A DNA stretch of 64,000 nucleotides, taken from Psilocybe azurescens (Eukaryota; Basidiomycota; Agaricomycetes; Agaricales; Agrocybaceae). The DNA lies in contig JAJIRX010000888.1 in assembly GCA_023853785.1 (NCBI GenBank), forward strand, positions 1 through 64,000, read 5' to 3'. This document shows positions 1-10,911 of this stretch, piece by piece. The notes beneath the pieces were generated by a model. It had not been told where the DNA came from and ran no database searches. It saw only the letters and a list, made by a program, of their open reading frames with translations. Within the stretch, counting starts at the first letter, position 1. Every line of letters starts with the position of its first letter. A program made the position numbers and the translations under genes.

Positions 1-1154
1 TATCGGAGAGTCGTCTTACGTCGGAACACGTACCAGACCCAGCCCGAAGATGTATGGACTCGCAAATCTACATACGGCCTTTTCACTAATCATTGCTGTA
101 CCTCCCTTTCCTCTTTACAGGCCACAGTCGACACCTCTGATGCTGCTTGAAAAACGCCATAGGAAGTTTGAGACCCTCGAAAAGCGACAGCGTCTGAGGA
201 GAAAGAGAAACTTAAGCACGAACATTACAAACTGAAAGAGAGGATCGAGCAACTCAGGGCTATGGACAGCGCCGCTTTCATGAGTCTTCCAGCTTCATCA
301 TTCTCACCAGCACCACCACAAGCGACCGCGGAGCTCGACGAACTCGTTAGTTCTGGCAGTCCATATGCACAGATCAATGGGGTGGTGTCCAATTCCGAGG
401 GTGAAAGGCGCAGAAAGGAGATGCTTGAGACCGCTTACAAACTTGAAAAGCGATATGCTTATCTACTTCCTCCCGACCGTGTTCGAAAATACAGGATACA
501 CCAAACGAATCTGGCTCAAAACTTCCTTCGGATATACGGGATGGAGACGAATCCGAGACTGAAAAGATACCCTCGTATGCTGGACCGTCAAGAAGAGAAG
601 AGTATGAAATTCCGCATTCCTGCGAGGTCTAGTGCTTCAACTACTCCTGCTCCATCTCCCGGTGCCTCCAAACCCCCCGCGCCAAAAAACCAAGAGCAAG
701 TGCCGTTGTCTCCAGGCAACCAAGCTCTCGGTTAAGGAGGGGCAGCATCTCGACTTCAGCTCCTCCGGAGCAGGAAACCTCTCCACCCAGCCATTATAAC
801 GATGTTGAGATGAATGAACCTGATAATATCCATCTTTTGACCCCAGCACCACTTGGTCCTTTCGACGACGATAACCTGTCCAATACCCCACTGTCCAATG
901 TACGTGGCACCTCAAATGTAGCAACAGCCTTAGAAGACCATGATCATATGCAAAATGGAAAGGATCACGGTGCCGGGGCTTACCAAGCCGTTTCTCCCGC
1001 TCCTCTACCGGCGAAACCTTTGGTTGAATACGGAGGAGAAGATGGACATACTGCCGATGATGGCGAATCAGAGAAGGCGCCATCTGAGGACGAAGCAGTG
1101 GAAGAACTTGAACAAGCACCCGAACAGGAGCCCGAGCCCGAGCCTGAAGTTGCA

Positions 1155-1197
<43 letters not shown>

Positions 1198-2267
1198 CCG
1201 AAGCTGAGCCTCAACCCGAAATTCAACCTGAAGTTCAACCTGAATCCGAACCCGAGCCTGTTGTGGTCCCCCGTCAAATCTAAGAGAGGCCGCAAAAGAA
1301 GATCAGGCCGGAGGAGAAACCGGAAGGGGAAGTTGAATCGCAGGAGGTCAAAGATCTGTCCACCAGGTTTGAGAATGCCACCGTCGGAGAGGTATCTTCG
1401 CATGCTCCTGTGGAGGGATCCATGCAACACGAGACGTTTACCCAACCGGTTGGCGAGTTCGAATCGATCTCAACAAAACGACCGTACAAGCGGCGAAAAC
1501 AAATCGCAGTGACTGCAACATCATCAGTTCGTACTCCGTCCGTTCCACCTGGTGAAAGTGCATCTACTGCACCTCGCAAATATCCTGGAATCAGAGGCAG
1601 ACAGTATTCGACATACACGAACTCAGCAGGTGAGAAGAAAACTACATTCAGTCTGCTCTTAATGGCCGCCATCCGGAAAGGGACGAGAGGCACAGAGGTT
1701 CGACATACTACATCGTTTGGAACGGATACGCCCAAGTTCAAAGATACATATGAATTCGAGCTACCGGAATGGCTGCACTTCCCCGACAGCGAGCCGGGTT
1801 CGCCTCATCTCGCGCAGCCAGATCCTCCCAAGGAACCCACTGAGTTTGTGCTGGATAACACCGGAGAACCTACCGAAACCGCAGCTCACGCCAACGGTGA
1901 CCACGACGAGCCTATGGACTTGGATTCATCGGAATCTGCTGCACAGGAGCCAAGTCATCAAGAACAATCGGATATACCTACAGCTGAACCCGAACAAGCG
2001 CCGGATACCATTCAAATGGACGAACCCGAAGCCGCTGTGACGGGCAACACAAAAACCATCGAGCAACTTACTGATACAATCCAAGTGGACGAACCTAAAA
2101 ACGCTAGTCCGGAAGCTGAAGTCGAAGATGATAGTGTGCCTCCAGAGGATGAGGAAGACGTCGTGACGCCAGTAGCAGAGGATATGGAATCAGAAACTGA
2201 TTCTCGCATTAGGCCTAGGATATTGTCCCGTCCAGTAGAAGACGAGGATGAACTCCTCGAATGGTGA
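1..2267 (+). CDS. Acidic coiled-coil protein, probably nuclear (5' partial)
   Basis: I do not recognise the family. An intron is likely at 52-120 (GTATGG to TTTACAG). After it comes a charged helix rich in E, K and L (about 125-260), then a conserved-looking block at 400-560 containing the residues [17 protein letters not shown], then a long acidic tail with Pro-Glu repeats (about 1126-1206) and a basic RGRK patch near 1280. A second ordered block lies at 1570-1770 ([14 protein letters not shown]). The reading frame changes near 665-671 (a run of six C), and there is an in-frame TAA at 1281-1283 beside a run of five C. Both are best read as indel errors, although an intron cannot be excluded. 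The acidic, AT-hook-like composition suggests a chromatin subunit; this is inference. The start lies outside the window. The stop is TGA at 2265. Confidence 0.6.
1126..1206 (+). repeat. Hexamer repeat coding Pro-Glu array
   Basis: A run of near-perfect GAGCCA/GAGCCC hexamers encodes alternating Glu-Pro inside the acidic tail of the first gene. Seven uninterrupted GAGCCA-type units lie at about 1155-1200. Such arrays vary in length by slippage. Confidence 0.8.
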
Positions 2268-2462
2268 TGTTATTTTCAGTATGTATTGCTTCTGCTTCAC
2301 AGATTGTTACGAACACTTTCTTGGTTGTTCAAACCAATACAATACTTATTTTTGACCTAATGGACGTCGTATGCAGTCCACGTTTAGTTTATGAAAATAT
2401 GTATATTTTCTCAAGTCCGGAAATTGTACGTTTGTTTAGGCTACACTATATATGCAACCCTA

Positions 2463-4077
2463 TTAAGCGCTTGCCTGTACAGTAGTTGAACGCGAGCGAG
2501 TCGCCGCTGCCACCAGATCGATAGCATTCTGACGCCTCGGGATGGAGATGTCGGCACGGTGCGATAAGGCTGCAGTGGCCATATCTACAGCGGAGAGTTC
2601 ACCTGCCGGAACAGAGAACAGAGCTGCCGTTGATGCTGGGACGTAGAGGGAGTAATTTTCCCTGTTGAGACCCGCACTTTTGAGACCGGCGCTTCGGAAG
2701 GCAGGAGTGCCTTTAAAAATTTCCGTGAGCGTGAGGGAAACAGGTTCAGGACTCGTGAAATAGGCGCTGTCTTCTTCTCCTTCTGCTGCCAGAACGCTTT
2801 CGCCCATATAGTCGTGTTCTTCACTTTGGTCTCTTTGAATCGCTCTTGTGTTTGGCCCCGAGGACTTTCGAGTGCTCGTTTGACGTCTCTTGGTTGAATA
2901 ACCATCCCATCTGCTACCATGGGACATATCTGTGTTCTCAGCCTCCTTTTCGCGAAGAAGGCGTTCTTGTCGCCGTTTCTCGATGGAGGATAAGTGTGAT
3001 TTTTCCAAGGCAGGCTTTGACTTGGGTTTGTAGACCATCTGCCCTAGTCCAGCCTTCAACGCTTTTGGTACTTCCCCCCTCGTCGATCAGTCCATCACGA
3101 ACTCTTTTTGTGTCCTTTTGAGTAATTCTGTAGATAGACGATCTCGACGGTTCTTGCTTCCAGCTGCATCAGCGAGCTCTGAGTCCGGAGTAATGATAAG
3201 TGGCTGAGTTATCTCCGCGAGCTTGGGTGGATCTGTTGGCGAGGTCGTAATTGTTTCCTGGTGAGCATCCTGGGCTTCAGTTGGCGCCGTTTCCTGCAAC
3301 TCGGTTTCGGAAGTTTGCTCAGCTACAGGCGGAACATATGCTTCCGCTTGTCCAGCAGCTTCATGCTGAGCATATGTTTTTAATTGTTCGGCAGCTTGAG
3401 GTGGAATATACGCTTCCACTTGTTCAGCAGGTGGTGCTTGACGTTGGGGAATTCGACCGTTTCGCTGACCTGCTGATGAGGAGCGTTGCCGAGCGTCAAA
3501 ATCTCGTTGCCTAAATGTGCGCTGGGACCTGGTGCTATCCGTGGGTGGGGAAGCGTTTCGTGACACCGCTGGCATAGGTTGATAACTTTCTGCCACAGAT
3601 TGAAGGGACTTGGACAACGAAGCATTAGGCGTGAAGCGACGCAAGGCCGCGTTTGCCTCTGCAGTCTCTCTTGCGATACGCATTTCTCTTCTCCTTTGGG
3701 TTGCGAGTTGGATAGCTTCGGGGAGATAGGTTCGGCTTGGACCTGAGGTTTGGGCTGCGCCGTCGCGGAAGCAGCATCTTTGCGACGCGCCAGTCGACCC
3801 GCTAAACTGTTACTTGGAGCATCCTTCAGGTAGCTGAGGTCGGTTTCAGTTTCTTCGCGTTTACGCGTCTTCTCTCTCAGTTCTGTGGCACTTGCTAATA
3901 GAGAAATGAATCTGTATTTGTTTCCCGAAGTTACTGAAGGTATTTCAACTTACGAATAATAATACCCGACCATTCTGTGACGAGTTGCCTAGGTTTAGTC
4001 GGTTTGTCAGTGGAATAACGACAAAGCTTAGAAACAGAAGATATGAGAGCAGGCCGGGCAGAGCCTACGTGCTGCAT
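2463..4077 (-). CDS. Probable mitochondrial protein of unknown function
   Basis: The start chosen is ATG at 4077. It opens a typical mitochondrial presequence: basic and hydroxylated, no acidic residues for about 20 residues, with RYST as a likely processing point. An intron probably removes about 3900-3960 (GTAAGTTG donor). The body is Arg/Glu/Ala-rich, with a helical stretch TQRRREMRIARETAEANAAL near 3650-3710 and Gln/Ala/Pro-rich repeats (QAAEQ, VAEQ) at 3300-3440. An in-frame TGA at 3087-3089 lies inside a plausible 60-base in-frame intron (about 3042-3101), so the gene is read through to the stop at 2463. One further frame break is needed near 3725. The C-terminal 60 residues are the most ordered part. 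The function is not identifiable from sequence. Confidence 0.55.
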
Positions 4078-4231
4078 TGCTCGACGCACAATACAACTGG
4101 AACTTTGTGAATGCTGAGGTCTTGGAGAGAATATTCCGAAAGTTGTCGTATTTGCTCTTGTAAATTTCGGAGGTTGTCGCCGCTGCCGCCATCAGATCTT
4201 GGCCAATAACTTGTATTCTGTGGATTGTCAT

Positions 4232-5058
4232 CTATCATTGAAGATTCATTCGACAGACGCGTACTATATCATGCTGCTGACAAGAAGGGTATATTGCACA
4301 AAAACTATTTAACTCAAAAGACATTCAGAGGCACCAGTTTCGTATTCGAAACATCGACGAGAAAACTCGGATGGCCGCTGAACTTAAATTCAAAATTGGA
4401 ACCGAACTCAACTTCGAGAAATCGCAAAATTGCAAATTCAAAGTTAAAGTTGGAAAAGAAATAAAGGTCGAGAAAAGGCTGATAGTGTGTGGAGTCAAAT
4501 CAATAATGATAAAGACCAAGATCTAAGTTTTAATATGAAAATTTGGGGATTGTGAAGGAAATGGCGGAGGACGGAAGAAGAAAAGAAAAACCAAAAAACC
4601 CGAGCTAAAAAGTAGAAAGCATAAGAGGTTAATCAGATTCGTAGATATAAATTTAAAATAGAAATAAGTAAAAGGATCCTCACGCCGACAAAAAGAAAAC
4701 ACAGATTCCACCTGACCAAATGCAAATGGCGGATGATAAAAAGGAGGATTTTCGACAGAGGAGATAGACAAGACGAAGACATGAAGACAGTCATGAATCA
4801 TGGCAGGTCTGATGATGTGACACTAAGCATTGTTGACTGCCAATGATTGAATTCGTGATGGATGTATGAAATGGTGCACTCGAATGCGAAAAATCCAAGG
4901 AAAGGGGAGGAAGGGATGGGGGTATCATCACAGAGTAAAAAAATTTCAAGAAAAGAAAAAATGGAGCACCAAGTCTTCCAAAAATTCGGACGATAAATCC
5001 TCCCCTCCCTTCCCATCGTCCTTGTCGTCGCGACAGGCCCCATCAAATCCGACCATTC
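4232..5058. other. Intergenic region without a recognisable gene
   Basis: About 830 bases, A-rich on the plus strand (many runs of A and GAA between 4430 and 4980). No ORF here has a codon pattern or motif I can support. It holds the 5' flank of the mitochondrial-protein gene and the 3' flank of the membrane-protein gene. Confidence 0.6.
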
Positions 5059-6925
5059 TCATATGCCACCGTAAATATCTTCCTGATCATACAAGGAATA
5101 CGCTGAATGCGTGGATATGCGTTTTGCGGCAGTTGTAGGTGCAGGTGCCGCAGCCGGCGTTGCTGCCGCAGAGCTTTCTCCTGAAGACTCGGTGGGAGGG
5201 GTCATGATCACAGGCCTCATCTTGACATCTCTGTATTTATTCAATTCTCCAGTCTCATCCACATAGGCAGGGGGTGCACCGCTGGACTGAGTGGGTTGAC
5301 GCCTTAAGCCCGAACCAGACCCGCCTTCCAAGATATCATCAGGGGCGGAAGCGAGATGCAAGGTCTGTTTGTCAGAAGATGGAGCCGTTGAGACAGATGG
5401 GGCTGACGATGCAACTGGAGAGCGGGTAAAGGAATTGGGCAAAGAAGTGTTACTTGACATAGTATCCATGCGTTGAGGACCTGGCTGCCCAACGCTGTAC
5501 CCGGCTGGGTAAGGTTGAGGTCCGTAGTGTCCTGGGTGCGGTGGTGGTTGTTGATAAGGAGCAAATTTGAGGTATCCTTGTTGTGGTTGCTGTTGCTGTT
5601 GGTATTGTTGTTGGTATTGAATTTGTTGATATCGGGGGTCTGGACCATATGAAGCATACGCGCCAGGCGCGTAAGTTCCCGGAACAGGAGGTGCGCCATA
5701 TCCAGCTTGTTCGTAATGAGCTCCATAGGCGCCTGGGGTGGGACACCGTTATACATCCCACCGGCGGATGGAGGAGGTACGGACGAAGGAAGATTGCCGA
5801 AGTGGGCACCTGCAGCACCATATTGGGCATACTGTTGCTGATGGTGTCCATGATCACTTGCGCTTCCTCCATACATTGAAGGTGGGGCAGAGGGCGATGG
5901 CGGGATTGCACGATCGGAGTACGGGTATGCCAGAGACGGCGGTGGAGGCAGACTGTTAGAAGCTACAGATGGAGTTCCTTGCACGTTACGACGCTCAATC
6001 ATGGAGGGTGGCCGAGGTCGGACATCAGGTTGTTTCTCCTCCAGTAAAACTCCAGAGCGGCGGAATTCGGATGGGTTGAAAACTTCTGCCCTCCTTCGTT
6101 TTGTGCGCAGTCTACGCAAGAAAAAGGAGACCAAAGCACCGATGACCATTAAGGCTGCAATAGAACCGGCTATAATGCCAATAATGGTCCCTGTTTGTAG
6201 TCCCGAGGTGGTTTCGGCAGGCGTGTTGTTGGTGTCCGAGGCGCTCAGACTGCTAGAGGCATCCAGGGCACTGAAGGTGCTACTGACGCTGGTGGTAGAT
6301 GACAGAGCGCGTTCTACCGAAGAAGTGATGGAAGACTATATTTTGGTCAGCAACATCTCAAGAACGGTAACGACGCTTAAACTACATACAGTTGTGGAGG
6401 TGCCTGTGGTCGGTGGAGCTGGTCGAAGAGATCGAGGTGGTAGAGGTGGTAGAGGTGGTAGAAGAGACCGACGCGCTTGTCGTGCTCGAAACGGAAGTGG
6501 GCTTCGCACTAGTAGATGAAACAGATGTCGTCTTTGCAGTCGTGGAGGTAACCTTCGCTGTGGTGCTCGCTGTGGTCTTTGTCGTAGTAGAGGTTGCTGC
6601 AGCTAGAAGCACCAATACCGACATGAAGTCAACTTATTTTCCAAACGAAAGATGTATTATCGATAAGCGTACCTTTTGATTCTGTCGTTTCCTTCTGACG
6701 CGCGACAAGCTCCCTAACAACGATTTCGCCAGGCAGGTCCTTCGCGTCAGGCGCAGTACGGGCAACTTTTCCTTTACGGCCCTCTCCATCCTCTTCAGTG
6801 TCTGGGACATCGCGTTTACAAGCTACTTTGCCTTTACGGCAATCCTCAGGTTCATCTCGCGCGGCAGCCTTCTGTCTGCGGTGTTCCTCAACCGTTCTGT
6901 GTCGTACATTTTGCAGGAGCGTCAT
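5059..6925 (-). CDS. Single-pass membrane protein with Ser/Thr-rich ectodomain
   Basis: Three exons are clear. Exon 1 runs from about 6925 to 6673. Intron 1 (6672-6603) has GTACGC and TTCTAG ends. A second intron near 6338-6393 starts GTATGT and ends TATAG. The ectodomain is almost pure Ser/Thr/Ala (about 6340-6600) and is likely heavily O-mannosylated. It is followed by one hydrophobic helix (IIGIIAGSIAALMVIGALV, about 6135-6200), a basic stop-transfer RRLRTKRRR, and a roughly 300-residue Pro/Gln/Tyr/Gly-rich cytoplasmic tail ending at 5059. The tail changes frame within the Gln-rich stretch (5450-5700). The layout resembles Mid2/Wsc-type cell-wall sensors, but no WSC cysteine domain is seen. 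No good signal peptide is visible after ATG 6925, so the true start may lie in an upstream exon. Confidence 0.65.
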
Positions 6926-7113
6926 ATTTACGAAAGAAGAACTAGACGTGAAAATAGCTGTAAAGCAAGAAATAAAGCCTGACAATATCGCAAGGGGGTT
7001 GAAACAAGCGCAAGGTTCTGGTTCTGGCGTGAGCTCAAAGAGTGGAAGTTTTGGAAAAAGACCGTGTTTTGGTGGGTGTAAGAGAGTGACTTAAGCTGGC
7101 AGCCGTCGCCAGC

Positions 7114-7213
7114 GCTATAAAGAGATGAATTGCGGGGGAGGAGGAAGGAGGAGGAAGAGTGAGAGAGACAGCGAGTAAGGGGGGAGAGAAAGGAAGAAGG
7201 GTGGGAAAATCAG
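7114..7213 (+). promoter_or_regulatory. Promoter region of PFA4: TATA-like box and polypurine tract
   Basis: TATAAA lies at about 7116-7121, followed by an almost pure purine tract at 7131-7213 (GGGGGAGGAGG and GAGAGA blocks) just before ATG 7244. The tract sits between the divergent membrane-protein gene and PFA4. Fungal promoters and 5' UTRs often carry such CT/GA blocks. A regulatory role is inferred. Confidence 0.4.
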
Positions 7214-7243
7214 GGTAACCACGACTTGTCTTCCAATAGCTTC

Positions 7244-9213
7244 ATGCATCCGTTCCTGGGTCGCCTTATCGTCAATTTCGTACTCTGTCTTATTTCTTTC
7301 ATTGCCTACTCCTCTCAGATATTTATTATATGGCCATGGTATGGACGTGTTGTGTCCGTTGAACTAATTACGCTTTTGCTGCCGTTCAAGTACGTCTTGA
7401 ATTGAAGGCTAACGTGTCTTTCTAATGTTCTTATAGTATTCTTGTTGGTCTTCTACTCTGGAATTATTTTTTGTGTGTATTCACCGACCCTGGGCGAGTC
7501 CCCCACGGATGGGTGCGTTGAGTCAACCAATGAAGCTCTGATTGTATAAACTGACTTTGTTCGTTAGAAACCTGACACGAATGTGGACGGCTATGAGGTC
7601 AAGAAACTGACGGGAACGCCACGTTATTGTCGCATGTGTGAAAACTATAAACCTCCACGAGCTCATCATTGTCGACAGTGTAATAGGTCAGTAACACGTT
7701 GAATTATTATTCACCTCACATGCTCATGCGGGCATTTTTGAGCAGATGCGTGCTAAGGATGGGTACGGAAATAAGCGGCTTAACCATCTGTCAAATATTT
7801 GACGTGTCTGAATAATTAGATCATCACTGTCCGTGGATTAACAACTGTGTCGGCCATTACAATTACGGTCACTTCCTGCGGTTTCTCTTCTTTGTCGACG
7901 TCGCATGTTCTTACCATATTACCATGGTCACAAAAAGAGTATTGTACTCAGCAGGAGCGAGTTATTGGGCAAGTTCATCGTTTAGGACATCGGACGTCGA
8001 TCTAAACATGATACAGGATGACCCATCGGCGTTGGAACTCATCATGATAGTTATGAACTATGTTGCATGTATACCTGTGCTTCTTGCTGTTGGAGGATTC
8101 AGGTAAGCTATTTTTGAACCCACAATCTGTAATACTGACCTCTGCTAGTATATACCATTTCTTCTCTTTGATTGGGAATACCACAACAATTGAAGGTTGG
8201 GAAAAGGATAAGGTCTCAATCATGGTAAAAGAGGCAAAACTCGCGAGGTGTGTCTCTATTTGAAAGACTATTTGAACTTTTGTTAAAGCGCTTCGTCCAG
8301 GTTAAATTTCCATATGTATGTATACGAACTAAAACAATATGCGAGTGCAGGCCACTAACTGCTAATGGTCTAGGATCTTGGAGCCAGGCGCAATGTGGAA
8401 TCGGTTCTGGGTCGTAATCCTGCTCTATGGTGCTGCCCCATTCGACCTCCAGGCTCGGGTCTTAAATACCAGTTATCCAATTCGGACGGTGAGTTGGTGC
8501 ATCTATCTTCCTTCCACTCTAGGAACGGCCACGACAAGGATGCCGGACACCTTGCATAAGGGCCCTTGTAAGTGCAGAATTTATTCGAAGAATTGTAAGC
8601 ACTCATCGTCAGTATTTAGTCTCCTTTTTGTTTACCCATTAATGAATACTGTCTGACCTCTTTTTACTTTTGCAGGAGAACCTTGGCCTCCTAAGGAAGA
8701 GAAAACGAAGGCATGGTCATCTTCTGAATCCTCTGAAGACGCAGCCGATTTTTCTTTAAATACATCTCCTTGGACGTATGAAAATGGATCTGTGAACCCG
8801 GCACTTAGCGCGTCCAACACCCAAATCCGCAGTTCGACAGCACGGCGACGTCGGGGGCCGAAATATAACATCCCTGGAACCTCACCCCTACCTCCGTACC
8901 ATCCTGATTATAAGGAAGAAGAACAGGAAGTGTCCGAAGAGCAGTATTACGAAGATAGCACCAGTTCCGAGGAGGGAACAATACCACTTAATGCAGGCAA
9001 CGTTCATGTCCGAAGGGGTCGGAAGGCTATGAAGTGCTTCCATCAGGGCGCGAGGAAATGCTTAGACGCTACCTGAAAGAGGTCGGCGAGGAGCCCGGTC
9101 GATACATTCGTTATATTCCCCAACCTGACGAGACTGACTCGGAAGATGATAGGCCACTAACATATGCTGTGGCCAATGGAGTGACTCGTATAGTCGAGTC
9201 AGAAGCAGGGTAA
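7244..9213 (+). CDS. PFA4: DHHC-type protein S-palmitoyltransferase
   Basis: This enzyme transfers palmitate from palmitoyl-CoA to cysteines of client proteins. PFA4-type members sit in the ER membrane; in yeast Pfa4 acts on amino acid permeases and chitin synthase Chs3. The start ATG 7244 gives [10 protein letters not shown], followed by two N-terminal membrane helices. The cysteine-rich domain reads [17 protein letters not shown], then QCNRCVLRMDHHCPW, then [12 protein letters not shown], with zinc ligands and the catalytic DHHC. Two introns fall in this domain, one splitting the DHHC codons at about 7759-7819. Two more helices follow (8000-8200). The C-terminal tail is acidic and ends at TAA 9211-9213. 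GGGG at 9015-9018 must be five G for the conserved end ([20 protein letters not shown]) to be in frame. At least seven introns. Confidence 0.9.
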
Positions 9214-9330
9214 TATCCCGGAGTTCTGTCGATTTCACTTGGAATTTTGGTCTTTTCAAGGGTATCCGTGTATATTACTTCTACTATAATTATAAAACAC
9301 TTTAGAATTGATATTATATACTAGCAGTGA

Positions 9331-9347
9331 CCCGTGCTTTGCACGGG
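9331..9347 (-). terminator. Helitron 3' subterminal hairpin
   Basis: A perfect seven-base stem CCCGTGC/GCACGGG with a three-base loop. On the element's strand it is followed by TCACTG and the terminal CTAG. In Helitrons this hairpin is thought to signal the end of rolling-circle transfer. Confidence 0.9.
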
Positions 9348-9385
9348 CATCCATGGTTAATATTCTAACATGACTCAGGGCTGAT

Positions 9386-10540
9386 TCAGCGGACCGTTAG
9401 AGTAGTTGAGAGGCTTCGAGACCTGAGAATGTTCGCAAAGAGGAAATATTTGAATGCGATACATAAAGTGCTAAACTCTCTAGTTATTAATGGTTTTTCT
9501 GGAGAGTTCACATACTCCAATGCTGGAGGACTGGCAGGGGCTGGTAAGCTCTCGGAATCAAGTGTTGACGTCGAGGATTGCGACTGCAATCTGGCTCTCT
9601 TCGTTGGTGGGCACGGCGTCGTATCACGATCAAAGGTGTATTTAACCCCTCTTTTGGCCGGGGTGACTACATTACGATATGTCAATAAATTAGAAAATGG
9701 AAAAACTAAAATCAACTCACCTGAAGACGGACTCGGAGTACTGGTTGTCGCATTTACAGGTGCCTTGCTCTGGTAAACAATTTTCTCTAATTCCACCTCG
9801 AAGTAATCAAGCCTGCCTGATTTCTGGTCTTTTACGGCGCCGGAAAGGAAACCTGTAATGGAAACCTGAAAACCCTTTCGAGGAGCTGGCTTCTTCTTTC
9901 CCCAGCGAGGTGAATCTTTGACTACACAACGAATCGGAAACATATTTTTGGACTGTTTCCAGTCTCGAAGAAGCCACACATACTGCTCCGGAGAGAGATC
10001 AAACTTACACTCAGCTGGCATAATGTCGATTACAACTCCAGAGACATGAATGACAGGACGATGCCTAGCATCAACGCTCTCAATGTCCCCGACTGGGATT
10101 AGCTGGTATAGGGCTTTATCAGTCCCGCTTCCGTTGTGAGGAATCAGGAAAATGAGTACTTACAGATATAATATCACCAACTATTGAGTAATCTGATACC
10201 TCCAAGGCAGAAGACGTGAGCTCAGGAAGGTCCTGCATTTTGGCAACCTACAATAGAGAAGAGTTTATATCAAACAATGACGTCTACCGTTGAATACAGA
10301 GTCACTCATTTGCTGTAATGCAGTACAGTCCAATATCATCCGGATCAAAAATTGTTTTATCGTCATTGTAGTACTTCATAACGGCAAGTAGAGGGATCCT
10401 TGCACGCGAGACTCAGACCACACCCACAGCTGAACATCAAAAAGAAGAGTGTTTGGCTTCTCATCATCAAGGACACGTGCATTTTCCAGCACAGCGATGC
10501 CAGAGATAGTCGCGCAGCCACTCGATGAAATATCAAACAT
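9386..10540 (-). CDS. Helitron accessory protein, OB-fold / ssDNA-binding-like
   Basis: It lies inside the Helitron, downstream of the helicase and in the same orientation. ATG 10540 opens MFDISSSGCATIS, with a short beta-rich pattern (ENARVLDDEKPNTLLFDVQL) followed by AVMKYYNDDKTIFDPDDIGLY and, after introns near 10240-10320 and 10107-10165, a second beta-rich segment (VGDIES...HVSGVVIDI) and a basic Ser/Pro-rich C-terminus with KRAR near 9610. The layout recalls OB-fold single-strand-binding proteins, and I recall similar uncharacterised Agaricomycete proteins; both points need a structure search. One frame break near 10382-10395 and a weak donor near 10305 interrupt it. Plant Helitrons carry RPA-like genes, so an ssDNA-handling role is plausible inference. 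Confidence 0.5.
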
Positions 10541-10594
10541 GATTGAACGTTGCAATGGCGAAGAGTATGAGATTGAGCAGTGTTTAGGGTGCAA

Positions 10595-10911
10595 GTGAGG
10601 ATGCGACGAACGTTAGAGGAATGGGTTTGTCGGGTAGTTCTGCCAAAGTGTCCCAGATTTATATAATTTTGAGAGGCATTTCTTTTAGTTTCTAGGAGTT
10701 TCTACATATCACCAAAAACGGACAAACCATCCAGGAATCATTGAGGATTTGTGAAGAACGCTGCAGACGCGTTGTTGGCAATTATTTACAGAATCTCTGA
10801 ATCATGTGACTACAGATCGTTGATATGCACTGCGAGTCTGCGACCTTCGAATCACTACGACGTACATCTAACTAAACTCTTATCGATACCACGGTCTACC
10901 GTCCCAGGTTT
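10595..10911. other. Helitron-internal spacer between accessory ORF and helicase
   Basis: AT-rich spacer of about 320 bases between the stop of the helicase (10912) and the accessory ORF. It probably holds the terminator of one gene and the promoter of the other. No gene is seen. Confidence 0.5.

Noticed and set aside
1068..1445. Minus-strand frame with repeated Leu-Trp
   Set aside because: Antisense of the Pro-Glu hexamer array in the first gene.
3087..3089. In-frame TGA taken as the end of the mitochondrial-protein gene
   Set aside because: It lies in a plausible 60-base in-frame intron, and the same frame stays open with similar composition for another 600 bases.
6392..6679. Plus-strand Val/Glu-rich frame (EVVEVVEVVEE)
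   Set aside because: Antisense shadow of the Ser/Thr-rich ectodomain codons of the membrane protein on the minus strand.
9301..9350. CCCGTGC/GCACGGG as a bacterial-type rho-independent terminator
   Set aside because: It sits at the exact Helitron 3' end with CTAG and flanking T, and has no following T run in the required direction.
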